A stretch of 64,000 nucleotides of DNA from Lewinellaceae bacterium (GTDB lineage: Bacteria; Bacteroidota; Bacteroidia; Chitinophagales; Saprospiraceae). The DNA is taken from the NCBI GenBank assembly GCA_020636255.1, contig JACJYE010000018.1, forward strand, positions 1-64,000. The letters are read 5' to 3'. A program made the position numbers and the translations under genes. Of the stretch, positions 24,654-34,330 are shown in pieces; positions within the stretch are counted from its first letter, which is position 1; each line of letters starts with the position of its first letter. The notes beneath the pieces were generated by a model. That model did no database searches. It was not told where the DNA came from and was given only the letters and a program-made list of their open reading frames with translations.

Positions 24654-27600
24654 ATGGGATCGTTTGCCCAAAAATACGGCGTGTTTTACCTGCTGCTGGC
24701 CCTGGCCTGTTCAGTTAGCCCTCTGTTTTCACAAACTGAGCAATACCGGTTTTCACATCTGACCATTGACGAGGGCCTTTCCAACAACCAGGTCAATTGT
24801 ATCTATAAAGACAGGTTTGGGTTTATGTGGTTTGGCACCATGTCCGGCCTGAACCGCTTTGACGGGTACCACTTCAGGGTGTTCCGCAATGACCCGCGAG
24901 ATACTTTTTCCATCGGCGACAATTATGTGTTAAACCTCTTCGAAGACCATCAGGGAAGGTTGTGGGCCGACACGCGTAGCGGGCTGAACGTTTTTGACCC
25001 CAGGTCGGAAAAATTTTATCGCTACCCGCAGCAGTGGCTTGATTCCCTGGGCCTGAGCGGCGAGGCTATTACAAAGGCCTATCAATCGCCAGACGGCCAT
25101 TTCTGGTACCTGACTTCCAAAAATGGCATATATGAGCACAGGCCCGGCGAAGATCGGCTGGCGCACTATCTCTACCGGCCGCAGCAGGACGGCCCAATAA
25201 GCTCCAAAAGCATTTCTGATGTCCGGGAAGGCCCTTCGGGCAACCTGTGGGCCATACACAACAACGGCCTGTTGGTGAAGTTGAACCGGGAAACGGGAAA
25301 GGCCGTGTACAGAAATGAGTACCTGTACAAAAAGTTCAAAGGGCGCTACCTGGCCTATACGCTATCCGTCGACTCGGATGGAGATGTCTGGGCCTTTGCC
25401 TCCAATGACGCCCTGGGGGGGTATATGCTTGATGTTTCTAACAATGAAATGCTGTACTTCAGCACACAGAGTGAGCAGTACAGGCTCAACTCCAATGTGG
25501 TCAGTGGCGTCGTACAGGACAAAAACGGCCATCTGTGGATAACGACCGATGGAGGCGGGATCAATGTCTTTGATAAAAAAGCCCGCTCCATCAAGGTGGT
25601 CGAGCATGAACAGGAGGAAAGGCCAAGCCTTAGCCAAAACAGTATTACGGCTGTTTATCAGGATGAGGCGGGCACGATATGGATCGGCACTTATAAAAAG
25701 GGGATCAATTATTACCACGAGGCCATCAACAAAATACGGCTGGTAAAATATAAATCAGCCAGCCCTGCCCTGCCCAATTGTGACGATGTGAACTGTTTTG
25801 CGGAAGATGCAAAAGGCAATCTGTGGATTGGGACCAATGGCTGCGGGTTGCTGTATTTCGACCGGGCGAATGACCGGTTCACGCATTACCTAAACGACCC
25901 GGGCAAGGCCAACAGCCTTAGCAGCAACGTCATTGTCAGCCTTTGTATCGACCATGAACAGATGTTGTGGATCGGCACCTATTACGGAGGCCTGCAGCGG
26001 TTTGACGGCACGAACTTCCATTATTACAAAAACGACCCCGGCAATGCCCACAGCCTGTCGGACAACCGCGTTTGGGCCATTCATGAAGACGCCGGCAACG
26101 GCCTTTGGGTGGGCACCCTGGGCGGAGGCCTGGAGCTGCTGGACCGCAAGTCCAACTCTTTTGTGCATCATCGGCTAGGTGAATTGAGTGGCGTCAACTC
26201 CGATTTCATTTTTTCCCTGTCGGAAGACCGGAGCGGCAATATGTGGGTCGGCACGTCTAACGGGGTCGACGTCCGGCTCCACGATGCAAACCGGGTGGTG
26301 CATTATGAGCATGTACCCCATGATCTCACCTCGCTCAGCAACAATAATGTGATTGTCGTTTTTAATGACAGCCGAGGCCTGTCGTGGGTAGGTACGCGGG
26401 AAGGGTTGAATGTCTTCGACCCCAAAAAACAGGCTTTCACCTCTTTCAGAATGGAAGACGGCCTGCCTGACAATACCATACAGGGCATCGTGGAAGCGCC
26501 GGACGGCACCCTATGGATCAGCACTCAAAAGGGCGTTTCCAAAATGGCCGTCAGGCAAAAGGAGAATGGAGGGGGGTATTATGGGGAATTCACCAATTTC
26601 GACATGTCAGACGGCCTGCAGGGAACAGCGTTCAATGAAAATGCAGCCTTTCTGACCAGCAGGGGCGAACTGGTGTTCGGAGGGGCGAACGGGTTCAATA
26701 TCTTTTATCCGAAAGACCTGACGGCGAACACTTCTGCTGAATCAGTACCCGTGCTGACCGACCTCCAGGTCTTCAATAAAAGCATACGCCCCGGGGATAA
26801 GCTGAATAACCGGGCCTTGCTGAACAATACCATTAGCCAGGCCAGGGAAATAACCCTGAAGCACCACGAAAATATCTTCTCACTGGAGTTTTCTTCCCTG
26901 GATTACCTCCCGATGAAGAAAAACAAATTCGCTATTAAACTGGAAGGGTTTCACGAAGACTGGATGGTGCTGAACAATGAGTCGCGGCGGGCCAATTTCA
27001 CCAATCTCGACCCCGGAGTCTACTATTTCAAAGTAAAAGCGATGCAAAATGACGGGGCCTGGGGCAAGGAAACCCCACCCTTAAAAATAACGGTCCTGCC
27101 ACCTTTCTGGCAGACCCCGCTCGCTTTTCTGGTTTATATCTTACTGGTGGTTGGGGCGCTCTACCTGGCGCGGCAGTATATTCTGGAACGGGAACGGATG
27201 AAACACCGCATAGCGACGGAATATCTCGAAGCCCAGCGCGTGCATGAGATGGACCTGATGAAAATCAAGTTTTTCACCAATACCAGCCATGAATTCCGCA
27301 CCCCGCTTTCGCTCATCATCAGCCCGCTTGAGGCCATCCTGAACAAGCCCAGAGAGGAAAGTGAAAAAAAGCAGCTTGCCATCGTCCACAGAAATGCCAA
27401 GCGTCTGCTGACACTGGTCAACCAGCTGCTCGATTTTCGGAAAATGGAAGCGGGGAAGTTCACTTACATGCCCCGCTACTGCGATATGGCCGGTGTGATC
27501 CGCGAGGTCAGCGATTCCTTTTCCGACCTGGCCGAAAAGAAAAATATCCGCTATAGTACCAGCCTTGAATTTGAACAGCTGCTGATGTTCTTTGACCGGG

Positions 27601-28808
27601 ACAAATTTGAAAAGATCCTTTTCAACCTGTTGTACAATGCCTTCAAATTCACGCCTGAAAAGGGAGAAGTGAGCGTGTTGGGCGCCCTGGCAGAGAAGGA
27701 GGGGCAACCGTTCCTGAGCCTTGAAATAAAAGATACCGGCATCGGGATCTCCTTTGATAAGCAGGACAAGGTCTTTGAACGTTTCTTCCAGAATGATACC
27801 GGGGGCAACCTGGTCAGCCAGGGCAGTGGGATCGGCCTGTCGATAGCCAAGGAATTCGCTGAAATGCATGGCGGGAAAATATCACTCGCCAGCGAGCCCG
27901 GCAAAGGCAGTACTTTTAGCGTTCTGATCCCTGTTAAGGTGGCCGAAGGGAGAACCGATTCAGTAGCAGAGGCCGAAGAATCCCATGCTACAGATCTCAT
28001 CTCCATAACTACAGGCAGCTCGGACGTGCTCAAAAAACCACAGGTGCTCATCGTCGAGGACAATGAGGATTTCCGCTTTTACTTAAAGGAAAACCTGAAA
28101 AGCTATTATCACATCCTCGAAGCCGAAAACGGCGCACAAGGCTGGCGCCAGGCCCTCAAGCATATCCCCGACCTTATCGTAACGGATATCATGATGCCTT
28201 TACTGAATGGCATCGAGCTATGCAAAAAGGCCAAATCAGACAACCGGACGGCGCACATCCCGATCATTTTGCTGTCGGCGCGAAACGACGAAGAACAGGT
28301 ACAAGAAGGCTTTGAGACCGGGGCGGACGACTACATTATCAAGCCTTTTAACTTTGAAATACTCCATGCCCGTATAAAAAACCTGATCGCTTCCCGCGCG
28401 GCCATTCGCCAGATCGTACAAAAAAGAGTGGAGGTCACCCCCGATGAAATGGATGTCCCCTCACCAGAACTTTTGCTGGTGCGCAGGGCAACGGAAATGG
28501 TCGAAAACCATTTTGAGAACACCTCTTATTCCGTGCAGGACCTCAGCCGCGGCCTGGGCATGAGCAGGGTTGGCTTGTATAAAAGGTTAGTCGCCATTAC
28601 CGGAAAGACCCCGACCAAATTTATCCGGCTGATCCGCCTGAAAAAGGCAGCCCAGCTGCTGGAAAAAAGCAATATGACCGTTTCCGAAGTCGCCTATACT
28701 GTAGGTTTTGGCAGCCCGAAACAATTTTCTAAATACTTTAAGCAGGAGTTCGACCTGCTGCCCTCTGTTTATGCAAATATCGTCAAACGGGAACAGATAC
28801 AGGACTAA
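24654..28808 (+). CDS. hybrid two-component system regulator (HTCS)
   Basis: The 1384-residue protein has a signal peptide, two seven-bladed regulator propellers (repeated IWIGT/LWIGT blades, about 40-760), a Y_Y_Y domain, and a membrane helix (about 822-844). Next come HisKA with phosphoacceptor His879 (NTSHEFRTPLSL), HATPase (GSGIGLSIAKEFAEMHGG), a receiver with Asp1178 (VTDIMMP) and Lys in IKPF, and an AraC-type DNA-binding domain (VSEVAYTVGFGSPKQFSKYFKQEF). HTCS proteins sense glycan fragments in the periplasm and activate the adjacent utilisation locus, here the xyloglucan genes at 12850-24538. The stop is followed directly by a degenerate family A end (GAGCTTGTT). All signalling domains are present, unlike the gene at 37247. 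Confidence 0.95.
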   Translation: MGSFAQKYGVFYLLLALACSVSPLFSQTEQYRFSHLTIDEGLSNNQVNCIYKDRFGFMWFGTMSGLNRFDGYHFRVFRNDPRDTFSIGDNYVLNLFEDHQGRLWADTRSGLNVFDPRSEKFYRYPQQWLDSLGLSGEAITKAYQSPDGHFWYLTSKNGIYEHRPGEDRLAHYLYRPQQDGPISSKSISDVREGPSGNLWAIHNNGLLVKLNRETGKAVYRNEYLYKKFKGRYLAYTLSVDSDGDVWAFASNDALGGYMLDVSNNEMLYFSTQSEQYRLNSNVVSGVVQDKNGHLWITTDGGGINVFDKKARSIKVVEHEQEERPSLSQNSITAVYQDEAGTIWIGTYKKGINYYHEAINKIRLVKYKSASPALPNCDDVNCFAEDAKGNLWIGTNGCGLLYFDRANDRFTHYLNDPGKANSLSSNVIVSLCIDHEQMLWIGTYYGGLQRFDGTNFHYYKNDPGNAHSLSDNRVWAIHEDAGNGLWVGTLGGGLELLDRKSNSFVHHRLGELSGVNSDFIFSLSEDRSGNMWVGTSNGVDVRLHDANRVVHYEHVPHDLTSLSNNNVIVVFNDSRGLSWVGTREGLNVFDPKKQAFTSFRMEDGLPDNTIQGIVEAPDGTLWISTQKGVSKMAVRQKENGGGYYGEFTNFDMSDGLQGTAFNENAAFLTSRGELVFGGANGFNIFYPKDLTANTSAESVPVLTDLQVFNKSIRPGDKLNNRALLNNTISQAREITLKHHENIFSLEFSSLDYLPMKKNKFAIKLEGFHEDWMVLNNESRRANFTNLDPGVYYFKVKAMQNDGAWGKETPPLKITVLPPFWQTPLAFLVYILLVVGALYLARQYILERERMKHRIATEYLEAQRVHEMDLMKIKFFTNTSHEFRTPLSLIISPLEAILNKPREESEKKQLAIVHRNAKRLLTLVNQLLDFRKMEAGKFTYMPRYCDMAGVIREVSDSFSDLAEKKNIRYSTSLEFEQLLMFFDRDKFEKILFNLLYNAFKFTPEKGEVSVLGALAEKEGQPFLSLEIKDTGIGISFDKQDKVFERFFQNDTGGNLVSQGSGIGLSIAKEFAEMHGGKISLASEPGKGSTFSVLIPVKVAEGRTDSVAEAEESHATDLISITTGSSDVLKKPQVLIVEDNEDFRFYLKENLKSYYHILEAENGAQGWRQALKHIPDLIVTDIMMPLLNGIELCKKAKSDNRTAHIPIILLSARNDEEQVQEGFETGADDYIIKPFNFEILHARIKNLIASRAAIRQIVQKRVEVTPDEMDVPSPELLLVRRATEMVENHFENTSYSVQDLSRGLGMSRVGLYKRLVAITGKTPTKFIRLIRLKKAAQLLEKSNMTVSEVAYTVGFGSPKQFSKYFKQEFDLLPSVYANIVKREQIQD

Positions 28809-28815
28809 GAGCTTG

Positions 28816-30837
28816 TTACTCCGCCCGCACGAACTTCAACACCACCGGCGCCTGCCCTTGCTCTATCACCTCCATAAAATACAATCCTGACGATAACTGG
28901 CTAACATCCCACGCCAGCTGAAGCTCGCCGGAGGGCCACTCGCGGGCGCCCAACAACTGGCCGAACTGATTGCGCAACCGTACCCACACCTCCGGGCTCC
29001 TGCTCGGAGAAGGCGCTTCTACTCCGGCCGAAAAGCCGGAGGAACGGGTAAGCGTTAGCACGCCACGCGCCGGGTTCGGAAATAAGCTAATGTTCCGCTC
29101 CACGGCAGCCGGAGTATCTTCTTCGCCGGGCAGCTGTACGAGTGGCAGGTTGCCTCCACTTATGCTCACATTGCTGAACAGAGCAGTGGCCGGCGTTCCA
29201 CTTATATTGGTAAAATCGCCAAGGCCCACTTCCAGGCAGCTCCCCATTGGAACCATCTGAGCCGTTACAATCGAGAAATTCGCACCGTCGAAGGAATAGT
29301 AGCCAATGAACCAGTTGCCCTGCCGTCTCAGCCTCAGCCAGTACGGCGCCGGTTTACTGAAGAAGTTGATCGATTTATTCGCACCGGCCACCGAACGGGA
29401 TTCCCAACGCACCAGGTTACTCAGGTTGGAATACATGCCCACCATCCGGCTGCCCGGGGACATATCTTCCCGGGCCACGAGCCCTGCATATCCCGTAGGG
29501 GTAACACTCTGTACGCGTACCGTTAACATAAAATCGCCGCACAACTCCTGGCCGATGAACCCCAGGTTGTCGGCGCTCAGGGAATTGTTATTGGAATTTG
29601 CCTGTATCGAGAAAGCAGGCGGCGACTGGGATGGGTCATACTGGTAGGTATTACCCGTTCCACCGCTGCCGATACCTTCACCGCCCCAGGGCGCGGGCAG
29701 GGTACCGGGTGAAGGAGTATCGCATTGAACGGTGACAATAGTGGTACAGGAACTGGAGTTGCCACTGGCATCCGTGGCCGTAAGCACTACCGGCACGGCG
29801 CCGGCGCCGGAAACGGCAGACCCGGCAGCAGGAGCCTGGGTAACAGTTTGTAAGCTGCAGTTATCACTGGCCGTTGCCAATAGAACGAGGTTGGGAAGAG
29901 GGCCCGTGCAGGTGGTATCCAATGATAGCGTCGGCCCTCCCGGGCATAAAATATCCGGGGCCTCATTATCATTTGCACAAGGCGACATTCCCGAAGAAAC
30001 GTCTTTGTACCGGACGTTGGCCACCAGCAGGCCGCCATTGTCCGTGGTACAGACGGCGATCGGCTCTTTGGATTGGCTGTTCAGGAATTGGAAGGTATAG
30101 GTGGTGTCCACACCCAGATCCAATCCCAGATACTGAATCGCTATATCCGTAACATCCAGCCACCCCAGAGGTTGTATTTTCGCATCGAGCCTTTTTTCGA
30201 GGTACTCCGTGCTTTTTTGGCGCAGGACGTCAAAGGTGCCGCCGGGAATGGCCAGGGTGCCCCAGGCATCGACTGCATCAAGCCGGCTAATGGAAACCCT
30301 GATCCGCATTGAGTCGGCGTTAATGGGCAGCAGCCCCACGCCTGGCAGGAGGGCCGGCAAAAAAGGCACCAGGAACCCCGAGCTGGTTAGGTTGCCGTCA
30401 AAGAAATTGACGGGGGCCCGGCTTTGCACGATCGGCGGATTAAAATGGGCAACCAGATCGATACCCAGCAGGAGCGGGTCAGGGCCCGAAAGGCCCAACA
30501 GGGATACCTGGCTGCCGGATACGTTGGCGTACACATCCACATTTCCAGCGGGCGTTTGGTACAACAGATTAGCCGACGGGAAAGCCCCGTAGTCGGGGCC
30601 GTTCTGAGGGAGCTGGAATATTTGTTGCCAGGTAGCAGAAGCCTGCAGGTTGCTGAAATCCCATTGCTGGCTCGAGAAGTCAGGCGCCGTCATGACTATT
30701 CCCTGAGGCTGGTTATCTATTACAAAAAAAAGGGTGTCTCCAACCACCGGAAACACAGCATTGGTGATCGTGACCTGGGCCGTCAACGGCGCCAAAAACC
30801 CCATGCAGAGCATACACAAAAGTCCGATGTTTTTCAT
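28816..30837 (-). CDS. T9SS-secreted HYR-domain protein
   Basis: The 673-residue product has a signal peptide (MKNIGLLCMLCMGFLAPLTAQ) and a C-terminal type A sorting domain (ISLFPNPARGVLTL ... LSSGLYFMEVIEQGQ ... LKFVRAE) for the type IX secretion system. The middle contains a HYR-type Ig module (DNEAPDILCPGGPTLSLDT ... VVLTATDASGNSSSC, about 290-370) and then a concanavalin-like region (residues ~400-560; FIGQELCGDFMLTVRVQSV, WLRLRRQGNWFIGYYS) resembling DUF1349-type sheets. No catalytic motif is visible. It is probably a surface or extracellular adhesive or structural protein. It converges on the HTCS gene with a 7-bp gap. Confidence 0.8.
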   Translation of the reverse strand: MKNIGLLCMLCMGFLAPLTAQVTITNAVFPVVGDTLFFVIDNQPQGIVMTAPDFSSQQWDFSNLQASATWQQIFQLPQNGPDYGAFPSANLLYQTPAGNVDVYANVSGSQVSLLGLSGPDPLLLGIDLVAHFNPPIVQSRAPVNFFDGNLTSSGFLVPFLPALLPGVGLLPINADSMRIRVSISRLDAVDAWGTLAIPGGTFDVLRQKSTEYLEKRLDAKIQPLGWLDVTDIAIQYLGLDLGVDTTYTFQFLNSQSKEPIAVCTTDNGGLLVANVRYKDVSSGMSPCANDNEAPDILCPGGPTLSLDTTCTGPLPNLVLLATASDNCSLQTVTQAPAAGSAVSGAGAVPVVLTATDASGNSSSCTTIVTVQCDTPSPGTLPAPWGGEGIGSGGTGNTYQYDPSQSPPAFSIQANSNNNSLSADNLGFIGQELCGDFMLTVRVQSVTPTGYAGLVAREDMSPGSRMVGMYSNLSNLVRWESRSVAGANKSINFFSKPAPYWLRLRRQGNWFIGYYSFDGANFSIVTAQMVPMGSCLEVGLGDFTNISGTPATALFSNVSISGGNLPLVQLPGEEDTPAAVERNISLFPNPARGVLTLTRSSGFSAGVEAPSPSRSPEVWVRLRNQFGQLLGAREWPSGELQLAWDVSQLSSGLYFMEVIEQGQAPVVLKFVRAE

Positions 30838-31239
30838 AATCTGTTCTGAGTTTTAAGAAACGATACATGAAGCACTCCCAGATGTCGGGGCCAAAAGCCG
30901 AAAACAAGGGGGAGATAGATTTTCCAAACTTTTTGAAGCAAAGGATTAGGGGGCAGGCCTGCCGCCCTGTTACTGAGGAGTCTTCCTGTAATGGCCGTAG
31001 CAAGTTAGGCCATATTTTTCAAAAAGCAAATATCCTTTTCTGCTTTCTACAGCTCAGGGGTTGGCGCTGCCGTAACACGATAGTTGGTATCGCATTGCCC
31101 TTCGTGGGCCCAATGCAAAAATTGTCCTAACATTTGAAAATTTTGTGCTAAGGGTTAAACGCGTACTGCCCCTATTTTTATGCCAGGCAAATGGCCGCTG
31201 AAAAGGGAATGAGTAGATACTATTCCAAAATCAGGGCCA
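30838..31239. other. 402-bp divergent gap
   Basis: This gap separates the divergent T9SS protein and GNAT-like operon and must hold both promoters. Short frames on either strand show no domain. I do not find a clear TAnnTTTG box, palindrome or listed repeat family. Confidence 0.4.
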
Positions 31240-32046
31240 ATGTTAGCAAGAAAGTTCATTCGTAACGCAAAAAACCAACCAGTGAAAACGATCGTAAAGC
31301 TTATTCACCGGCATAGGCTCAGCCCTATCCAGATGGAACAGATGTGGAGCATCTACAAGGAGTATTACAACTGTTCCAAAGTATCATTTATGGAGCGCAT
31401 AACGCTCAACAACCTGTATGCGCTTTATGTCAAAGACGGCCTCATCCGCGGTTTCACGGGGCTTCGCATCAACCACATTGAAGTAGAAGGCAAAAAGAAG
31501 TTCCTGATCTATTTTGGCCAAACGATAGTCCCCTGGGGCTTAAAAGGCAGGGAGCTATTCCCGAAAACCACTGCCAAATTGTTGTTGAAATACTGGAAGG
31601 AGGCTCTTTTTACAGAAACCTGGGCCTGGTATGACGCTCTCACTTTCAAAGCCTATATGATACCTGCCAAGACGGTTCCTTCCTTTTACCCTAACTGTAG
31701 AACAGCCACCCCGCCGCTCGTCAAAAAACTGATGGATCATATCGGGAAGCATTATTACGGCGAAAATTACTGCGAACGAACCGGCACCATCAGCAAACCC
31801 ATGCCGTTTGTAAAAACCACGTATCGAAAGATCGGCGATGAGCTCCTGATAAATAAAGATGTAGCTTTTTTTGCGGCCAGCAACCCCCGCTACGAAGAAG
31901 GGCACGGGCTGCTGACCTGCGTGCCCTTGCATATAAAAAATTTAATCGTCATCATAAGGCCTTTCTGGAAAAAAGGCCTAGCCGGGAGGAAAGCAAGCAC
32001 GATGCGCCAATCTCTTACCCTTCAAGCAGCGAGCAGATGCAAATAA
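31240..32046 (+). CDS. GNAT-like conserved protein
   Basis: The 268-residue protein has no signal peptide. The segment MWSIYKEYYNCSKVSFMERI, then LYALYVKDGLIRGFTGLRINHI and IYFGQTIVPWGLKGRELFPKTTAKL has the strand order and the 'G-x-x-G-R' turn expected for a GNAT acyl-CoA-binding fold, although the canonical acetyl-CoA loop is degenerate. The C-terminal half (FYPNCRTATPPLVKKLMDHIGKHYYG; FFAASNPRYEEGHGLL) is a conserved-looking block I cannot assign. The stop overlaps the start of the enolase-superfamily gene by 10 bp, so the two are translationally coupled. Acyl transfer is a hypothesis. Confidence 0.65.
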   Translation: MLARKFIRNAKNQPVKTIVKLIHRHRLSPIQMEQMWSIYKEYYNCSKVSFMERITLNNLYALYVKDGLIRGFTGLRINHIEVEGKKKFLIYFGQTIVPWGLKGRELFPKTTAKLLLKYWKEALFTETWAWYDALTFKAYMIPAKTVPSFYPNCRTATPPLVKKLMDHIGKHYYGENYCERTGTISKPMPFVKTTYRKIGDELLINKDVAFFAASNPRYEEGHGLLTCVPLHIKNLIVIIRPFWKKGLAGRKASTMRQSLTLQAASRCK

Positions 32047-33236
32047 AAGAAATCATCAGCTGGCATATCCGCATCCCGCTGAGGGCCGAATTTGTGCAGT
32101 CAGGCAACTCGGCCACCCATTCCGATTCCGTCATCGTTGCGATAATACTGGCCGACGGCACTACGGGCTACGGCGAATGTTGCCCGAGGGCTTACGTTAC
32201 CGGGGAGGATGCTTCCACCGTTCTGGCCGGCCTGGCCAAAGCGCGCAAACTATTAGCGCATACTCCTTTGCATTCGATCGAAACGATACGGGAGTTTGTT
32301 GAAGAAAGGCTGTCCGGCCACCTGGGGTTGGCGGCCACCTGTGCTATAGAATCCGCTTTGCTCGACGCTTTCAGCAAGTATGCCCAGGCTCCCATCACGC
32401 AGCTGCTGGCATTTGACTGGCCGGAGCGCATAAGGTATAGTGGGGTCGCCCCGATGCGCCCGTTGCATAAAATGGGGCCCTTCCTCGAACAGCTGCGGCA
32501 GTTCGATTTCAAGGAAATAAAGCTGAAGATCGGAAACTGCCTGGCTGATAACCTGGCAACCATCAAGCTCGTCAAGCAGTATTTTGGTGATCATATCCGT
32601 CTGCGGGTGGATGCCAATTGCGCCTGGGGACTCAGGGATGCAGTGGAGCAAATGCCAGCGCTCATCGAAGCCGGGGCCACGGTATTCGAGCAGGCCTTTC
32701 CGCCGGAAAAAGAGGAAGAACTGGCCCGGGCCACCGCGCTTTGGGGCCATGAGGCAGAACTGATGGTTGACGAATCTGTCACCACTTTCCAAAGTGCGGA
32801 AAGGCTCATCAGGCTCGGGATCGGCAACCGTTTTAATCTTAAGATCTCAAAACACGGAGGTTTATTCAACGCCCTGAAGATCGCCCATCTGGCCAATCGC
32901 AACGGCATCGCGTTCCAGCTTGGAGCGCATTATGGCGAAACGAGCATGCTGACGGCTTGCGGCATCATCTTCTATGCCCTCAGCGGCCAGCCAGTGGCAA
33001 TGGAAGGTGCATTCGGCGCCCATCTGCTCGCCTCCGATGTCTGCAAAAACACCTTACAATTTGGCAAAAATGCCTGCATCGACGCCCCGGCGGAAAAAAT
33101 GTCGCCGCTTGGAATGGGATATGAGGTGGCGCCGGAACTGCTGGCCCAGTATAGCCCAACCCCATACCGTGTGTATAATACATTGGCCAACAACAAACTA
33201 ACTCCATTAAAACAAAACAAAAATGAGAACCTTTGA
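32037..33236 (+). CDS. enolase superfamily (MLE/dipeptide epimerase-like)
   Basis: The 399-residue product has an N-terminal capping domain and a barrel with a complete muconate-lactonising-enzyme subgroup active site: Lys162-x-Lys164 (KEIKLKIG), metal ligands Asp192 (LRVDANCAW), Glu218 (VFEQAF) and Asp245 (MVDES), and Lys269 (NLKISKHGG). This pattern is shared by dipeptide epimerases, o-succinylbenzoate synthases and cycloisomerases, which abstract a proton alpha to a carboxylate. No menaquinone or peptidoglycan genes are nearby, so specificity is open. It overlaps the upstream GNAT-like gene by 10 bp and the downstream desaturase by 14 bp. Confidence 0.88.
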   Translation: MQIKEIISWHIRIPLRAEFVQSGNSATHSDSVIVAIILADGTTGYGECCPRAYVTGEDASTVLAGLAKARKLLAHTPLHSIETIREFVEERLSGHLGLAATCAIESALLDAFSKYAQAPITQLLAFDWPERIRYSGVAPMRPLHKMGPFLEQLRQFDFKEIKLKIGNCLADNLATIKLVKQYFGDHIRLRVDANCAWGLRDAVEQMPALIEAGATVFEQAFPPEKEEELARATALWGHEAELMVDESVTTFQSAERLIRLGIGNRFNLKISKHGGLFNALKIAHLANRNGIAFQLGAHYGETSMLTACGIIFYALSGQPVAMEGAFGAHLLASDVCKNTLQFGKNACIDAPAEKMSPLGMGYEVAPELLAQYSPTPYRVYNTLANNKLTPLKQNKNENL

Positions 33237-34173
33237 TGCCCGCGAACTAGGCTTCCGCCCAGACCCTTCCAGCCTGAAACCCTTATTCAAGATCAGGCCC
33301 TGGCGCCATGCGGCCTCCATGTTCCTCGACTGGCTGGCCATTGCCGCTGCTATCTTTATCTGCCTGCAATACCCTTCTCCATGGCTGTACTTTCTGACGG
33401 TGGTGGCCATAGGGGCAAGGATGCACGCGCTGGCCATCCTGATGCACGACGCGACGCATTACCGCTTTTTGAAGAACAGAAAGTGGAACGACCTCCTCTC
33501 CAACCTCTTCATCATGTATCCCATTTTTTCTTCCATTGAAAAATACAGGAAAAACCACCTGGCCCATCACCAGAACCTGAACACGGAGGACGACCCCGAC
33601 TGGGTGGCAAAACTCGGCAAAAGGGCTTTTACTTTCCCGAAATCAAAGCGGGAGTTCTTCCTCACGCTTTTCTCTTATATCATTCTTTACCAGGGGATCA
33701 TGGATGCGTTATGGTTTCTGAAAAGGTTCGGCGGCGAGGCCGAAAAGGGTTCGTCAAAACCCGAAGCCCCCTTTGTCAAAATTGCATTTTACCTCGCCCT
33801 GTTCGGCGGCATAACCTGGCTGGGCATCTGGCAATATTACCTGTTGTTCTGGATCGTGCCTTACCTCTCTACTTTCTTCATGTTCCAATACATCCGCAGT
33901 GTGGCAGAACACTTCGGAGGGCTGTCCTACGATTCCCTCCTCACTTCCACCCGAACGGTGAAACCCATGCTCATCGAACGGTTTTTTATCTCTCCGCACC
34001 ATGTGGGTTATCATTTGGAGCACCACCTTTATCCCGGTGTCCCTTTTTATAACCTGCCCAAACTACATGCGCTACTGCGCCAACACGAAGGGTTTGTAGA
34101 AAAAGCGCACCTGACGAAAGGTTATGCGGCGGGGCTGTTGCAGGAGCTGAGTGGTGAACATACCCATCCATAA
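33223..34173 (+). CDS. membrane fatty acid desaturase/hydroxylase
   Basis: A 316-residue integral membrane di-iron enzyme. Three histidine boxes are present: HDATHY (HxxxH), HLAHH (HxxHH) and HHVGYHLEHH (HxxHH). Hydrophobic segments lie at about 30-60, 135-160 and 185-215. Relatives desaturate or hydroxylate acyl chains, sphingolipids or carotenoids. The start overlaps the enolase-superfamily gene by 14 bp, so all three genes are expected to be co-translated. A lipid or acylated-metabolite substrate made with the upstream enzymes is plausible but unproven. Confidence 0.88.
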   Translation: MRTFDARELGFRPDPSSLKPLFKIRPWRHAASMFLDWLAIAAAIFICLQYPSPWLYFLTVVAIGARMHALAILMHDATHYRFLKNRKWNDLLSNLFIMYPIFSSIEKYRKNHLAHHQNLNTEDDPDWVAKLGKRAFTFPKSKREFFLTLFSYIILYQGIMDALWFLKRFGGEAEKGSSKPEAPFVKIAFYLALFGGITWLGIWQYYLLFWIVPYLSTFFMFQYIRSVAEHFGGLSYDSLLTSTRTVKPMLIERFFISPHHVGYHLEHHLYPGVPFYNLPKLHALLRQHEGFVEKAHLTKGYAAGLLQELSGEHTHP

Positions 34174-34330
34174 GAACCGGCGCCCCGGGGCGGCCTGCAT
34201 CTCACCGGGAACGATCACTCGCACCCACAGGCCAGGTTGTCCCCGTAGGGCTGGTATCTAATCCCGGTAAACGATGTATTGCCTTGGAGAAAGCGGCAGA
34301 TGTTTCGGCGTTGAAGCTCTCAGCCAACGC

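Noticed and set aside
30867..31130. An 87-residue plus-strand frame in the gap before the GNAT-like gene.
   Set aside because: Composition is irregular (many Cys, Arg and Gly), no domain is visible and it lies in the divergent promoter region.
34230..34290. Short matches to 16S rRNA landmarks (GTATCTAATCC and GTAAACGATG).
   Set aside because: The two motifs are in opposite senses and the bases around them do not continue the rRNA sequence; the gene body is absent, so this is treated as chance or at most a tiny scrambled fragment.
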